Shown piece after piece: positions 1-9,799 of a stretch of 64,000 nucleotides of DNA (positions within the stretch are counted from its first letter, which is position 1; each line of letters starts with the position of its first letter). Source of the DNA: Puccinia triticina (lineage: Eukaryota > Basidiomycota > Pucciniomycetes > Pucciniales > Pucciniaceae); contig NC_070566.1 of assembly GCF_026914185.1 (NCBI RefSeq), positions 6,138,001-6,202,000 of the forward strand, given 5' to 3'. Under the pieces are notes generated by a model, which was not told the origin of the DNA, did no database searches, and saw only the letters and a list, made by a program, of their open reading frames with translations. A program made the position numbers and the translations under genes.

Positions 1-3
1 GGT

Positions 4-609
4 TTGACTTTCCAGCGCTCAGAATCCGCATGCCTTAAAGCGTACTCAGACACGGACTGGGGGAACTGCCCCGACACCAGAAGGTCTACCACTGGCTTTG
101 TAGTCACCGCCGGCTCTCATCTCCTCAACTGGAAGTCCAGCAAGCAGCCAACGGTCTCTCTCTCAACGGCAGAGGCCGAGTACAAGGCGCTATCAGACCT
201 CGGAAGGGATCTCGCATGGTTTGCGAGTTTAATCAAAGAAATAAACTTCCAGGAATTGGTTCAAAACATTGACGTGGCCGTGGACAACAAAGGTGCTATC
301 AACCTTGCCAACAGCGAGACTTCTCAAAATAGTTTCCGGACAAAGCACATGAACATCCGACTCCATTTTGTCCGGGAACTCATACTCTTCAACATAATCA
401 GGCTCCAATACGTCAAAACAAATGCCAACGCCGCTGACTTTCTCACCAAACCCCTTGGAAGATCAGTAATTCGTCGTTCCCTAGCTCAGATCGGAGTAAT
501 CCAAATCTCAGAAGCTACTTCGAATCTTACGACTCGAAGTATGCGAGGCTGTAGGAATACAGACCAAGCCCCGCAGCAACCATTCAGGAAGCTCGCGCGG
601 GTAGCTTGA
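4..609 (+). pseudogene. Ty1/copia retrotransposon, RNase H C-terminal end (5' cut by window)
   Basis: This is the 3' end of a copia-type polyprotein. The reading frame shows the copia RNase H hallmarks: SDTDWG near the start, STTGFV, the SLSTAEAEYKAL motif, DNKGAI, a TKHMNIRLHFVRE segment and the closing NAADFLTKPL. RNase H degrades the RNA strand during reverse transcription. The frame is open from the first bases of the window to a stop at 607-609, so only the C-terminal 200 or so residues are visible; reverse transcriptase, integrase and protease lie off the left edge. I cannot tell whether the whole element is intact, and there is no second LTR to compare. Annotated as a fragment of a mobile element rather than a host gene. 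Confidence 0.9.
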
Positions 610-1680
610 GGCGCAAGCCCTGTCAGGTTGTGGTTCTGCTACTCTTAGCTTTATCATACCTGCTGGTGTCACTCATTCATGACCTGTCATTTACAGGTCT
701 TACCCTCAATTAGGGATCTTCATGTGACACCAGTGGATGTTCTTTCACCCACCTGCAGCCATTCATATCCAAGCGTCCTTAGTACAGTGGTTAGTACACT
801 TGACATGAATATAAGAGACATGGGTTCAACTCCCATAGGACACATAATATTTTATGGAGTTTCACAAGCCCAAGCCCAGTTGCAATGAAAGGTAAACCCT
901 TTTGCAGCCCAGCCCCAGACCCCAGCCCTAACCACAGAAGCTGACGTGAAAGTATTGCTTGTCGATTACAGAAGCGATCCAGGCTAGAACCTTATTGGTC
1001 AACGCCCAAAGCCAAACCCAGCCCAGACGGAGAACCTTGTACGTCCCAAGACTAAGCGGAAAGTAGACTTAAAACCTTAAGACTAACTTTGCCGTGTTCT
1101 TATGCAGAACTCTCGAGGAACGACTTGGACCCAAGAACCAACCAGAACTACTAGGCAGACTATCGGCAGCAACAGCTATCCGTAAGTACAGCACAAACCA
1201 GACCAAGCACATAAAGAAAAGAACCCAAATCTAACCCAGACGTTGATTCATCCAAACCCTAGAAAAAGACGCATCGGAAGCGTTTAGACAGGATAAGACG
1301 AAGTTATTGCGATAACTCGACTTATACCCGTGAGTAGAAAACCAAGACCTGAAAGAAAGAACAAAAAGCATAATAGAGAGACTGAAGCCGGCATCTTGCG
1401 TATCTTGCGTTGCAAACTGCTCGGCGTACAGGACCGTTATCTCGCACACATAACCGTTGACGTGATAACATCGCGCTAAGCGCGTCTCCCCTCTAAACCT
1501 CCTCTCAGACTCAGATCCCAGGCACATTCTGCCCTGCTTTCAGGTGCATACTCGTGCAGACTTTTCTACTCACCTCAGAACTATAAATTTGTACATAGTA
1601 ATCTAACAAGCAATAAATTCTTTCAGTTGCTTGGATTCTTTTAATATCCACGCTGGGCTCTACAAGTTATATTTTTATCC
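610..1680. other. Copia 3' flank, possible 3' LTR, no gene seen
   Basis: The stretch after the copia stop has no convincing coding frame. A long terminal repeat could run from TGTCAGG near 630 to a CA end near 1667: the right part has a TATAAATT box, an AATAAA signal near 1611 and a T-rich tail, as LTRs often do. The partner LTR would be outside the window, so the borders cannot be tested here. A tRNA-like sequence lies inside (773-843). Confidence 0.3.
773..843 (+). tRNA. Degenerate tRNA-like sequence (probable pseudo-tRNA)
   Basis: Seventy-one bases fold as a cloverleaf: a 7-bp acceptor stem (773-779 with 837-843, one C-A mismatch), a perfect 4-bp D stem GTAC/GTAC, an anticodon stem with one mismatch and one G-T pair, and a perfect 5-bp T stem around loop TTCAACT. 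An A-box (TAGTACAGTGG) and B-box (GGTTCAACTCC) are both present. Position 33 is A instead of the universal T, and the anticodon triplet would read TGA. These defects, and its place in the copia flank, suggest a pseudogene or tRNA-derived repeat rather than a working tRNA. Confidence 0.45.
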
Positions 1681-1694
1681 TATTGTGATTTAGG

Positions 1695-1855
1695 GGCTTG
1701 ATTAATCAACTCCCTAAAATTTGGCTTCCAACTCCCAAAGGTACAGGACACCTGGAAGACCATATTTTGATGACCTGCCCCAGTCCTCAGGACCAAAAAT
1801 TTGACCTGGGTGGCTTTTGAGAGTTGGAAGTTGAATTGTTCAATGTAGTCTGGCC
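1695..1855. repeat. Diverged end of the 1955-3914 fold-back family
   Basis: This block repeats the order of motifs found in the terminal arm of the neighbouring fold-back element: a short palindrome (TTGATTAATCAACTCCC), an ACTCCCAAAGG box, a CCCCAGTCC / GGACCAAAA segment and a final GAGAGTTGGAAGTTGAA. The neighbour reads the same with GC-rich substitutions. I see only one arm, so it is probably a truncated older copy. Confidence 0.5.
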
Positions 1856-2639
1856 GTCAGCATTTAAATTTTCCAAAAGACTGCAGATTATTTATTACTT
1901 GAATATCACTTAGGCATTTCATGAAAGACATCAAGATTCATATCAAAAAAAGTAGGGAGTTGAAAAATCAACTCCCGGAAATTATTGACTCCCAAATGGC
2001 ATTTACGTCGCACGGACCGGTTCACGACGTCCACCCCCGGTCCGCGGGACCAAAAGTTGACCCGCGCGGATTTTGGGAGTCGGAAAATTAATTTCTCCCT
2101 TGAGAATGGGAGTCAAAAATTTAATTTTACAAAAATTCCACAAATATACAAATAAATTCATATCTCCTCAGTGGGGCACCCAAACCCCCCAAAAATTTTA
2201 CAGTGGGCAGAATACCCTCTTAGAAGCATGTGACAAGCTTCACGGCATTAGCACACCCCATAATAGGCATGTACAGTTGGGGGTCAAATTTGGCTGATTT
2301 CCTACTAAGGAAATCCACCAAAGCCTTAGATACAGTGCCCCAAAGTGCACCAAAATTTTACAGTGGGAAGAATACCCTCTTCAAAACATATGATGAGCTT
2401 CACGGCATTAGCACACCCCATAATAGGCATGTGCGGTTGGGGGTCAAATTTGGCCAATTTCCTGCTCAAGAAATCCACCAAAACCTTAGCTACAGTGCCC
2501 CAAAGTGCACCAAAATTTTAGCTAATCAATTTTATTACTCTCCACCCAAACTGTTAACATAAAGGCAGTAACTCAATCACATGAAATAAATTAGAGGCAG
2601 CTGGGGCTTTTGGCCCCGCCGCAGGCAATAGTCCCTCCA

Positions 2640-2860
2640 CCACAGATAATAGTGCAACCCCCACAGTTAATAGTGCTTCCAACAAATTCGCCACAGTTTT
2701 TAGTCCCTTTGACACAGTTAATAGTGCTTCCAACAAATTCGCCACAGTTTTTAGTCCCTTTGACACAGTTAATAGTGCTTACATCTCAGTTATTAGTTCC
2801 CCCGCCACAGTTATAGTCCCCCCGCCACAGTTAAGAATCCCTCCGCCGCCACTGCTAATA
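2640..2860. repeat. CCACAGTTAATAGTGC-type minisatellite in fold-back loop
   Basis: The loop between the arms carries tandem copies of a CACAGTTAATAGTGCTTCC unit. One long unit of about 55 bp (CACAGTTAAT through TAGTCCCTTTGA) occurs twice in a row near 2658-2770, followed by shorter, decayed CCGCCACAGTTA units. Confidence 0.6.
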
Positions 2861-3455
2861 GGGTGTCCGCCAAATTTGCCACAGCTTTTAGTACCTTTGA
2901 AAAATTCAAAAGTGCCTACACCTCAGTTGTTAGTCCCTCCATCACAATGACCATAATTTTCCATGTGATGTTTTCCTCAAACAGTTTTGCAAGTTATGTT
3001 TTCAAATGGCAAATCTCTCATGTTATGTTTCCCATGAAGCTCATCATATGCTTTAAAGAGGTTATTCTTCCCACTGTAAAAGTTTGGTGCACTTTGGGGC
3101 ACTGTAGCTAAGGCTTTGGTGGATTTCCTTAGTAGGAAATTAGCCAAATTTGACCCCCAACCGCACATACCTATTATGGGGTGTGCTAATGCCGTGAAGC
3201 TCATCATATGCTTCTAAGAGGGTATTCTGCCCACTGTAAAATTTTTGGGGGGTTTGGGTGCCCCACTGAGGAGATATGAATTTATTTGTATATTTGTGGA
3301 ATTTTTGTAAAATTAAATTTTTGACTCCCATTCTCAAGGGAGAAATTAATTTTCCGACTCCCAAAATCCGCGCGGGTCAACTTTTGGTCCCGCGGACTGG
3401 GGGGGGGACGTCGTGAACCGGTCCGTGCAACGTAAATGCCATTTGGGAGTCAATA

Positions 3456-3886
3456 TTATTGACTGGCAGATACATTATCCAAAATTCCGCATTTTTGGTT
3501 TGTAAATTTGAATTTTGCACACAAAGGTTCAAGTTATCAGCAAGATTTAAAGATCAGGGCTTTGTAACACCATTATCTTCAATTTGTGCCAAAAATATCA
3601 CATTTTTATAGAGTAATTTTCTTCTAATCATTGATTACGCAAAAGATTTTCAGTTATCTGTAACTTAGTTACAGATAACGGAAAATCTGTTGTGTAATCA
3701 ATGATTAAAAGAAAATTACTCAAGAAACATGGGATTTTTTTTGTTGAGATTCAAGATAATAGTGTTGCAAAGCCCTGATCTTTAAATCTTGCTGATAACT
3801 TGAACCTTTGTGTGCAAAATTCAAATTTACAAACCAAAAATGCGGAATTTTGGATAACGTATCTGCCCACCGCTGTCAATAATTCA
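3456..3886. mobile_element. Palindromic MITE nested in the fold-back right arm
   Basis: About 430 bp form a single near-perfect hairpin centred at about 3668 (TTATCTGTAAC-TTA-GTTACAGATAA). Each arm is about 210 bp and runs out to TTATTGAC...GGCAGATAC and its complement. The host right arm, known from the mirror left arm, is interrupted exactly here between GGGAGTCAATA and ATTTCCGG, so this element inserted later. The exact target duplication is blurred because the ends themselves are AT-rich. Confidence 0.7.
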
Positions 3887-4167
3887 ATTTCCGGGAGTTG
3901 ATTTTTCAACTCCCAAAAAGTATCTAATCATCTCTTTCAGACTTGTTTACAACAAGTCTGGTGTCCATATGAGCAACAGTGGGCTGTTACAGTTAACCAT
4001 TTGTAAAGTACCAAAAAAACAGTTAAAATACAGCAATTTCAGTTTATTGAGCTGTAGAAAAAAAGTTAACAATAACATTGAGGGCTTCAAAAAGACCCTT
4101 GATAACCGCCGGTGATTAGCGGCTGTTTTTTTTCTGTAACATATTGTAGCACCATGAAAAACCTGAG

Positions 4168-4346
4168 GGGACTAGGTGGCAGGTGACGTGAAGCTAACTC
4201 CAGCCTTAAGTTCAACCATACACTTATGGAAAGGTGGTAGAACCCCCTGATGATGACAAAGGGGCCATTGTTATTCAAGGGGAGTAATGCTGGAGTGCCA
4301 CTGAAATTCCAGCATATTTTACTGAATGTCACCTGACACCTATTCA
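4168..4346. repeat. Short TIR repeat, related to 13968-14140
   Basis: The ends AGGTGGCAGGTGACGTG and GTCACCTGACACCT are inverted and flank about 180 bp. A diverged relative of the same block (GTGGCAGATGACATGAAGCC onwards) occurs downstream of KU80. No coding frame. Confidence 0.5.
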
Positions 4347-4390
4347 CATCAGTTTTTTCATGGTGTAGTATATTGTAAATTGAAAATTCA

Positions 4391-4752
4391 GGCCCCGTTT
4401 GGCACCAATATAAATATAGGTGACATAATTGCCAATTAATTCAATAAAAAATACAAAATTCAACATATAGCCTCCAAAATTTCTTTTTAGGCAACCTACA
4501 GTGCTTTTCTCTTCAACTGATAACTTGGATTCAACTGATTCAGCAATCTTCAGCACCATAATACCATTATATCGCTTCATATTGGTCAAAAGTGATATAA
4601 TGGTATTATGGTGCCAAAGTTATCAGTTAAAGAGAACAGCATTGTAGGTTGCCTACAAAAAAATTTTGGAGGCTTTATGTTGAATTTTGTATTTTTTATT
4701 GAATTAATTGGTGATTATATCACCTATATTTTTATTGGTGCCAAACGGGGCC
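4391..4752. mobile_element. Tourist-like palindromic MITE, 3-bp TSD
   Basis: The element starts GGCCCCGTTTGGCACCAAT and ends with its reverse complement. The whole 362 bp folds as one hairpin centred near 4572. The flanks are TCA at 4388-4390 and TCA at 4753-4755, a 3-bp duplication. The GGCC..GTTTGG terminus and 3-bp duplication resemble Tourist/PIF-Harbinger MITEs, though the usual duplication is TWA. Confidence 0.7.
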
Positions 4753-4879
4753 TCAACAGTTTTTTTCACTCAAAATGATATTTTTTTGTTCATAATAACT
4801 GCCAATGTGCTACGGACTTGGGCCAAAATATTGTAATGCATCACAACGGCCCACCATTGATAATACAATGAACCTTATC

Positions 4880-4990
4880 CCGACCAAGAGCCCTGGCCTT
4901 TCCTTTTTCCTTCTTGCTTCTGAAGAGAGGGATGCTGAGTTTCCGCCCCGAGTCTGGGACCAATTAGCCCAGATTCTGGCAAGGTGAGCC
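4880..4990 (-). pseudogene. Antisense fragment of the PAN2 gene
   Basis: Read on the minus strand, about 107 bases match the PAN2 exon at 16338-16444 with roughly 14 differences by eye (about 87% identity) and no gap. The matching part is the [14 protein letters not shown] stretch and the following EKEKAKTLG. The copy carries no flanking introns or further PAN2 sequence. It therefore appears to be a scrap of a host gene copied into repeat-rich DNA. It abuts the palindrome at 4996-5172. Confidence 0.75.
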
Positions 4991-4995
4991 CACTC

Positions 4996-5172
4996 ACTGG
5001 AGGACTTCCCGTCAATCTGACAACCCAGATTTTTCCAGATTTTGCGGGGAAATCTGGGCTCGATCTTACCAGATCCCAGATCTGCCTAGATTTCCCTGCA
5101 AAATCTGGGAAAATCTGGGTTTCGAGATCGGCGGGAAGTTCGGGTTCCCAGATCGGCGGGAAGTCCTCCAGT
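4996..5172. repeat. Short palindromic element beside the 5.3 kb transposon
   Basis: ACTGGAGGACTTCCCG at 4996-5011 is mirrored by CGGGAAGTCCTCCAGT at 5157-5172, and the interior repeats AAATCTGGG / CCCAGATTT blocks on both sides of a centre near 5084. It resembles a small MITE. Its right edge overlaps the target site used by the neighbouring transposon. Confidence 0.6.
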
Positions 5173-5485
5173 CCACCTGTGAACAGCCCCCAAGTTGGTA
5201 TGTTGAAGCCCCAGACTCGCGCACAGGAAAGGCTTCACAGAGCCTTTCTGCGGGGCCTTTTTTGCTCCGTGGATTCCATGGGTTCCACGGAATCTGGGTC
5301 GCGCGCGCCTCCCAAAGTCCCCACACCGGTGTCCCAACTCACCACACATTTTTCTACGACTACAAACTTTGTCTGGAAATCTCAAGCAGTTCAAAAACAT
5401 CAACTAATTGTGATTTGGACCTTATCCCAGTTTGAACAGATACCTTATTGTCGTGAATTGTGCCTGGTCGCTATCTCGTTACTAC

Positions 5486-7318
5486 ATGGCCAACCCAAAT
5501 ATTGAACCCAATCTACAAGGCTATCAACTCGATGAAAACGGACAGCTCATCTTTAACTTTGCCGCCGGCCGTCGCCAGTTTACCCAAGGACCCTCTGGGA
5601 ACGAACAAGAATTGAATGGATTCAATGATGATTTCACTGCTCAAACCAGCGTCGAAATCAACTCCGGGACTACTTCTCGTGGCGGCGGCGGCACCGGTAT
5701 GGGTAGGGGAAGAGGGAGAGGCGGGGGTGGTTCAACGGCGACTACGAGTACACAAGGCAAACAGAGGGTGAACTTCACCAAGAAGAACAGAAGCCAAGCC
5801 GAGATCTCTGGAGAAACTCAACCGTCCACATCCTCCAGCAACCCACCTCCATCTGAACCAGCCGCAGCGGCCAATGAAGCACCTGCGACCATCCATTCGG
5901 CGGCACTTGGACCTCAAGCCCAAGCTCGTGCTGAATTGGATGTTCGCTTAAGCAATGGAAATTCAGCTACTGTCCGAGAAGTCGCCTATGCCACTGGTAA
6001 AGTTAAACGGCTTACCAACTGCATCAAAGACAAACTCAAGCACTTGACCCTTGAGTACCAGAAGAAGATACACGAGTTGACAATTACGCACGAGGTAAGA
6101 TCGGAGATCCTGTTCAAGTGGGTTGGTGGATTCAACAAGATGAAAGGGCCAAACAGGTTCAACAACTATTGTCGATACGCTCATGAAGCGCTCCAACTTT
6201 TTGCCAGAAGTAAGGGTACTTCTGACTATCTACAAAGATGTCATTTCAGCTCATTTTTTTTGTTTTTATCAATCCCAAAGAGGAATTCCCCCCTGGGGAA
6301 CGGATGCAGCAAGTCGGAGAAAAGTGGCGAGGACTATCTGAAGCCGAGCAGCTCAAGTATAATGACGTTGAGTTTCTCAACAAACTGCAGCAAGCCATTG
6401 GTCTTGCGGAGGCTGAAAATCCTGAAGACCCTCTCCTTTTAGAAAACTGAATGGCGGATTTTGTGCCCCTTCACTTGCAAAGCTACAAAAAAACGGCAAA
6501 TCACAACGCCCATGCAACGAAGCAATGCTTGTTTAAGGAAGGAAAGAGGCACGGTAAGCAATTGGCCACACAGGTTTCTTTTGCTGCTTGATAGGGAGTG
6601 GCAATCCAGTCACTATATCTCTCTCTCATATGTCGTTCACTGAAAAATAAAGAACTGACTGGATAGGCTATGATTCGAGTGACCATATATTACTACTTTT
6701 GAAAAGCTTGAGCACAATTCTTTTATGGAAAAAGAAAATTGAGAAGCAGGGAGAGAACTATGTAGAGGATGGGAGGGATGTTATTTTATATTTAGCAAGG
6801 GTTGAGGAGGCCAATACCTTTCTTAGCGTCCCAAGGAAAGATTTCAGAGTTAAGGTTAACGAGGGAGTGAGCAGAGAATTGGGAAGGTTGTGAAGGAGGA
6901 GTGGATAAGACAGGATGGTTAGATGGACGAAGGGGATTGAAGGAGGGGTGAGGAATGATGGTGGATGCCGAGCTAAATCCAACAGCCCGACCCATCAAGA
7001 AATTGCCTCAGCGTGCAGTCAAGCCTTGGGAAGCTGGCAATGCAGCCCAGAGGAAAGCCGACATGAGGGAGAAGTTGTGGTGCTTGCTCCGTAAGTAGGC
7101 CCAATCTCAGAAGTCAACCAGAGGCAATCAACCCTTTGGACATAGGGATGGTGGATCTTGAAACAACTCTGCTTGACCAAGATACCGGCAAATACTCAAA
7201 GGATCAAATCAATGCCATTCTTAAGGCATTGCATTTCCAACAGATTTCACTTATCCAAGATTCAAGTCAAGCCAAAGCAGATTTGAGTGAGTTTCAAGGC
7301 TTGCAAGCTCTTGTTTGA
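5486..7318 (+). pseudogene. Broken transposon gene with Gly/Arg-rich start and HMG-box-like segment
   Basis: This is the main gene of the 5.3 kb transposon. Exon 1 (5486-6209) begins MANPNIEPNLQGYQ and carries an RGRGRGGGG tract and a Ser/Thr/Pro/Ala-rich linker, then a basic helical part ending NRFNNYCRYAHEALQLFAR. A 71-nt GT-AG intron (6210-6280) joins it to EFPPGERMQQVGEKWRGLS followed by EAEQLKYND, a pattern that looks like an HMG-box helix pair. An in-frame stop follows at 6450. A +1 shift reopens the frame from 6452 (MADFVPLHLQSYKKTANHN), so an indel probably broke the gene. Further pieces lie at 6955-7090 (PWEAGNAAQRKADMREKLW) and 7124-7318 (DLETTLLDQDTGKYS). The in-frame start at 5432 is possible but less likely. 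I do not recognise the family; DNA binding is an inference from the basic, HMG-like part. Confidence 0.6.
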
Positions 7319-7640
7319 TTGCTTGTTGGCTTACAATGAATACTAGTTCTTCTCTACTTTTATTTCAGAACTTATTTACTCTTATCATGAAGATTTCTTC
7401 CATCATGTCCATTTCTTTTCTCATTTCTGCAGTTCTTTTCTTGTGTTTTCTCACCAGAGAAGTATGCAAAAGTTATCTAAATCAACACTTTTCAATTATT
7501 TTGTGGTACAAGTAGATGTAGAGAGACAACAGGAGAACATTGCTCAGAGATTTCTGAGTCATATGTTTCAAAATGGGCCAAATTGGTGCTTTTAGGGGGT
7601 TTTTCAGTGTTATGCTACTCCGGCCGCGGCTTTTGGGTTT

Positions 7641-8748
7641 GTGTAGGGGTACTTTAGCAGGGCTTTGACCTGGTTGGAACACACCAGCACCGCTCAAAAT
7701 GAGCAATCAGTCTTTGCACAAGGAGTACTGGTGCTTTGCCAAGGAAAATACCCAAGCAATCTTACCCCCATATACAGTAGTATTTGATTCTGCAATCAAT
7801 CTATGATAATTTGGAGTGGTGTTGAAGTTATGGGAGTTTGAATTTTGAAAGTGGTGGGCTTGGAGTGGGCAGATGATGAGAGTAGAATTGTGCACATAGT
7901 GAAGAAAAATAGTAAAATCTTTGGAATTATCAAATTAGATAAGGTACAGGCTCAGTGGCCACTGGTTTTTGTAATTTAGGTAGATTTTGAAAAAGTATGT
8001 GATTCACCCATGACCATTAGCCACTCAGCCTGTACCTTGCCTAATTCAATCATGCCAAAGATGGTATTATTTTTCTTCAACTATTATTAAATGATATCCA
8101 TACTTTTAATCAACCTCATTAGATGTCACATACCCCAACTGACTAGTGGCATAGTCAAATCACATGTTTTTCAAAACATTACACTTTTACAGTGTCCAAT
8201 TGTCACTCTGGCTATTCTTCATATAATTGGATCATTCAAAGGTTGTGAATAATATTCTTGGACCATTATAACATCATAATAACACTTGGAATCATCACAA
8301 TGCATGGGATATAGCTCAAGTGGCACATGCTCATGCCTCACATTTTGGCACTACTGCTTGCATTCCAATGTTCCAAACCATATATCTTTGGAGCCTCAAA
8401 CATATCTTGCAGTATTATTTCAGAATCAAATTCAGCCAACTTCAAATATTAAATCATGTGCTAATCTTCCTTGGCGGAGAACAAATAATCTATGTGCACA
8501 ATTTTACTCTCATCATCTGCCCACTCCAAGCCCACCACTTTCAAAATTCAAACTCCCATAACTTCAACACCACTCCAAATTATCATAGATTGATTGCAGA
8601 ATCAAATACTACTGTATATGGGGGTAAAGTTGCTTGGGTATTTTCCTTGGCAAAGCACCAGTACTCCTTGTGCAAAGACTGATTGCTCATTTTGAGCGGT
8701 GCTGGTGTGTTCCAACCAGGTCAAAGCCCCGCTAAATTACCCCTACAC
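7641..8748. mobile_element. TIR element nested in the 5.3 kb transposon
   Basis: Arms of about 255 bp are inverted copies: 7641-7895 and 8494-8748, starting GTGTAGGGGTA.TTTAGC.GGG and continuing through CTTTGACCTGGTTGGAACAC. It splits the coding part of the host transposon. Inside it lies a second, smaller inverted repeat (about 7902-8090) built on GGTACAGGCT.AGTGGC. The true outer borders may reach further (about 7605-9015), since motif-rich flanks resemble each other, and no clear target duplication was found. Confidence 0.65.
7902..8090. repeat. Inner palindrome of the nested TIR element
   Basis: AAAAATAGTAAAATCTTTGG followed by GGTACAGGCTCAGTGGCC on the left is mirrored by GGCCACT-like GCCACTCAGCCTGTACC and CCAAAGATGGTATTATTTTT on the right. 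The centre is near 7995. It suggests a third level of nesting or a fold-back loop. Confidence 0.55.
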
Positions 8749-8754
8749 TGCTAA

Positions 8755-9015
8755 TTACTCAATGTAGCGGTGTAGCGGGTACTTTAGCAATTGAAAGCCG
8801 CTGCACCGCTAAATTACATGTAAACTTAGTGTTAGCGCCCTCATTGTAGCTACGCTACATGGGAGGCGTAAAAAGATTAGCGTCACCTTTGCTACGCTAC
8901 CCCTAAAAAGTGTATTTTTGCGCTACCGCTAACGCTAACCGCCATTTTATTTAGCAATGGTTTGCTACGCTACGGAATTAGCGCCGCTAATGTAATTTAG
9001 CGTAATAGTTGGGGT
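8755..9015. repeat. GCTACGCTA / TTAGCG motif-dense region
   Basis: Short motifs of the type TTAGCG, GCTACGCTA and CGCTAACGCTAACCGC recur in both orientations every 10-25 bases. No coding frame crosses it. A similar motif family appears near 36430-37220. It could be a subterminal transposase-binding array of a TIR element. Confidence 0.5.
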
Positions 9016-9241
9016 GTTGATTGCACACATAGAAGCTGCATGTTGTTTGTTTATACTCACCCAATTTACTTGATTCCAAAGCTTGAATTATTTATTCATA
9101 AACTTCATGATCAAATAATCTATTCTTTGGAAGCAAAATACTAGCTGAGGTTTCCAGCATTCACCCACTCTGGAAAAGTCTGAGGTGATATATTGCACAA
9201 ATTCCGCACATGAAATGGGAAAAACAGTGATTCAGTTCTGA

Positions 9242-9799
9242 TTGGTGAGTCAGGTCATATGCCTAGGAAAAATGCCTGGAGAGATCATAGGCTCAGGTCT
9301 TATGCGTGAAATGCTAGAGCGCCGATTATCAAATGCTCTCGAGAGCCAGGCTGATTCAGACGAAAGTATGGGATCCGAAAGAAACACAAGGATACATGAT
9401 GATCTACCAATCACCTCCATTGATCTAGGCGAGTGCAAAGAGGAAGACAAACTGGCCCTGGTGAAATCAATCCTTGATGAAGAGCTCTCAGAACATGAAG
9501 CCTTGATGGGATCCTGGGCTGGAGATGTCGTTGAACTCTGGAAAACTATTTATGGGCCAACCCCACTCGATCATCCTTGGTTCTCACTGGTGAATTCCCT
9601 TCCACCGCCGAGGTTTCATGCTACGGACAATGACGAAAGCAAAGACAGTTCAGAAGCTATACTTGCGGGAATTGACGAGGGTGAAGAGGACGCTGGCAGC
9701 AATGTAGATGGCGAAGAAATCAGCGCAGGTGACATGTTAAATCTCCTGAACATTGCTAACGAGAATCTGGCAACTAACAACAGTCACCAAGCTGATTAA
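9242..9799 (+). CDS. Unrecognised open frame in the 5.3 kb transposon
   Basis: A 185-codon frame lies near the right end of the transposon. The likely start is the methionine at 9272 or later (MPGEIIGSG), because the first codons sit in a possible intron acceptor zone. It is strongly acidic: ADSDESMGSER, KEEDKLALVKSILDEELSEH and DEGEEDAGSNVDGEE. It has one hydrophobic-aromatic patch (WAGDVVELWKTIYGP). No family motif was recognised. It may be the C-terminal part of the gene that starts at 5486, separated by the nested element, or a separate product. It ends 660 bp before the right terminal repeat. Confidence 0.45.
   Translation: MVSQVICLGKMPGEIIGSGLMREMLERRLSNALESQADSDESMGSERNTRIHDDLPITSIDLGECKEEDKLALVKSILDEELSEHEALMGSWAGDVVELWKTIYGPTPLDHPWFSLVNSLPPPRFHATDNDESKDSSEAILAGIDEGEEDAGSNVDGEEISAGDMLNLLNIANENLATNNSHQAD

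Larger units (their letters stand above)
1955..3914. mobile_element. Fold-back (long inverted repeat) DNA transposon with 8-bp TSD
   Basis: Two arms of roughly 550 bp are reverse complements: about 1955-2530 and about 3030-3914, the right arm being split by a nested palindrome. Both ends read GGGAGTTGAAAAATCAACTC inward. The element is flanked by the identical 8-mer AAAAAGTA at 1947-1954 and 3915-3922, a target-site duplication. Near-identical 74-codon open frames at 2073-2297 (plus) and 3140-3364 (minus) are mirror images of the arms and not genes. Inside the left arm a unit of about 165 bp is repeated (2235-2297 resembles 2398-2460). No transposase is visible, so it is non-autonomous. An 8-bp duplication fits hAT-type transposition, but the terminal sequence is not one I recognise. 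Confidence 0.85.

Noticed and set aside
2073..3364. Mirror-image 74-codon frames as a small protein family
   Set aside because: They are the same inverted arm read twice; no start context or motif supports translation.
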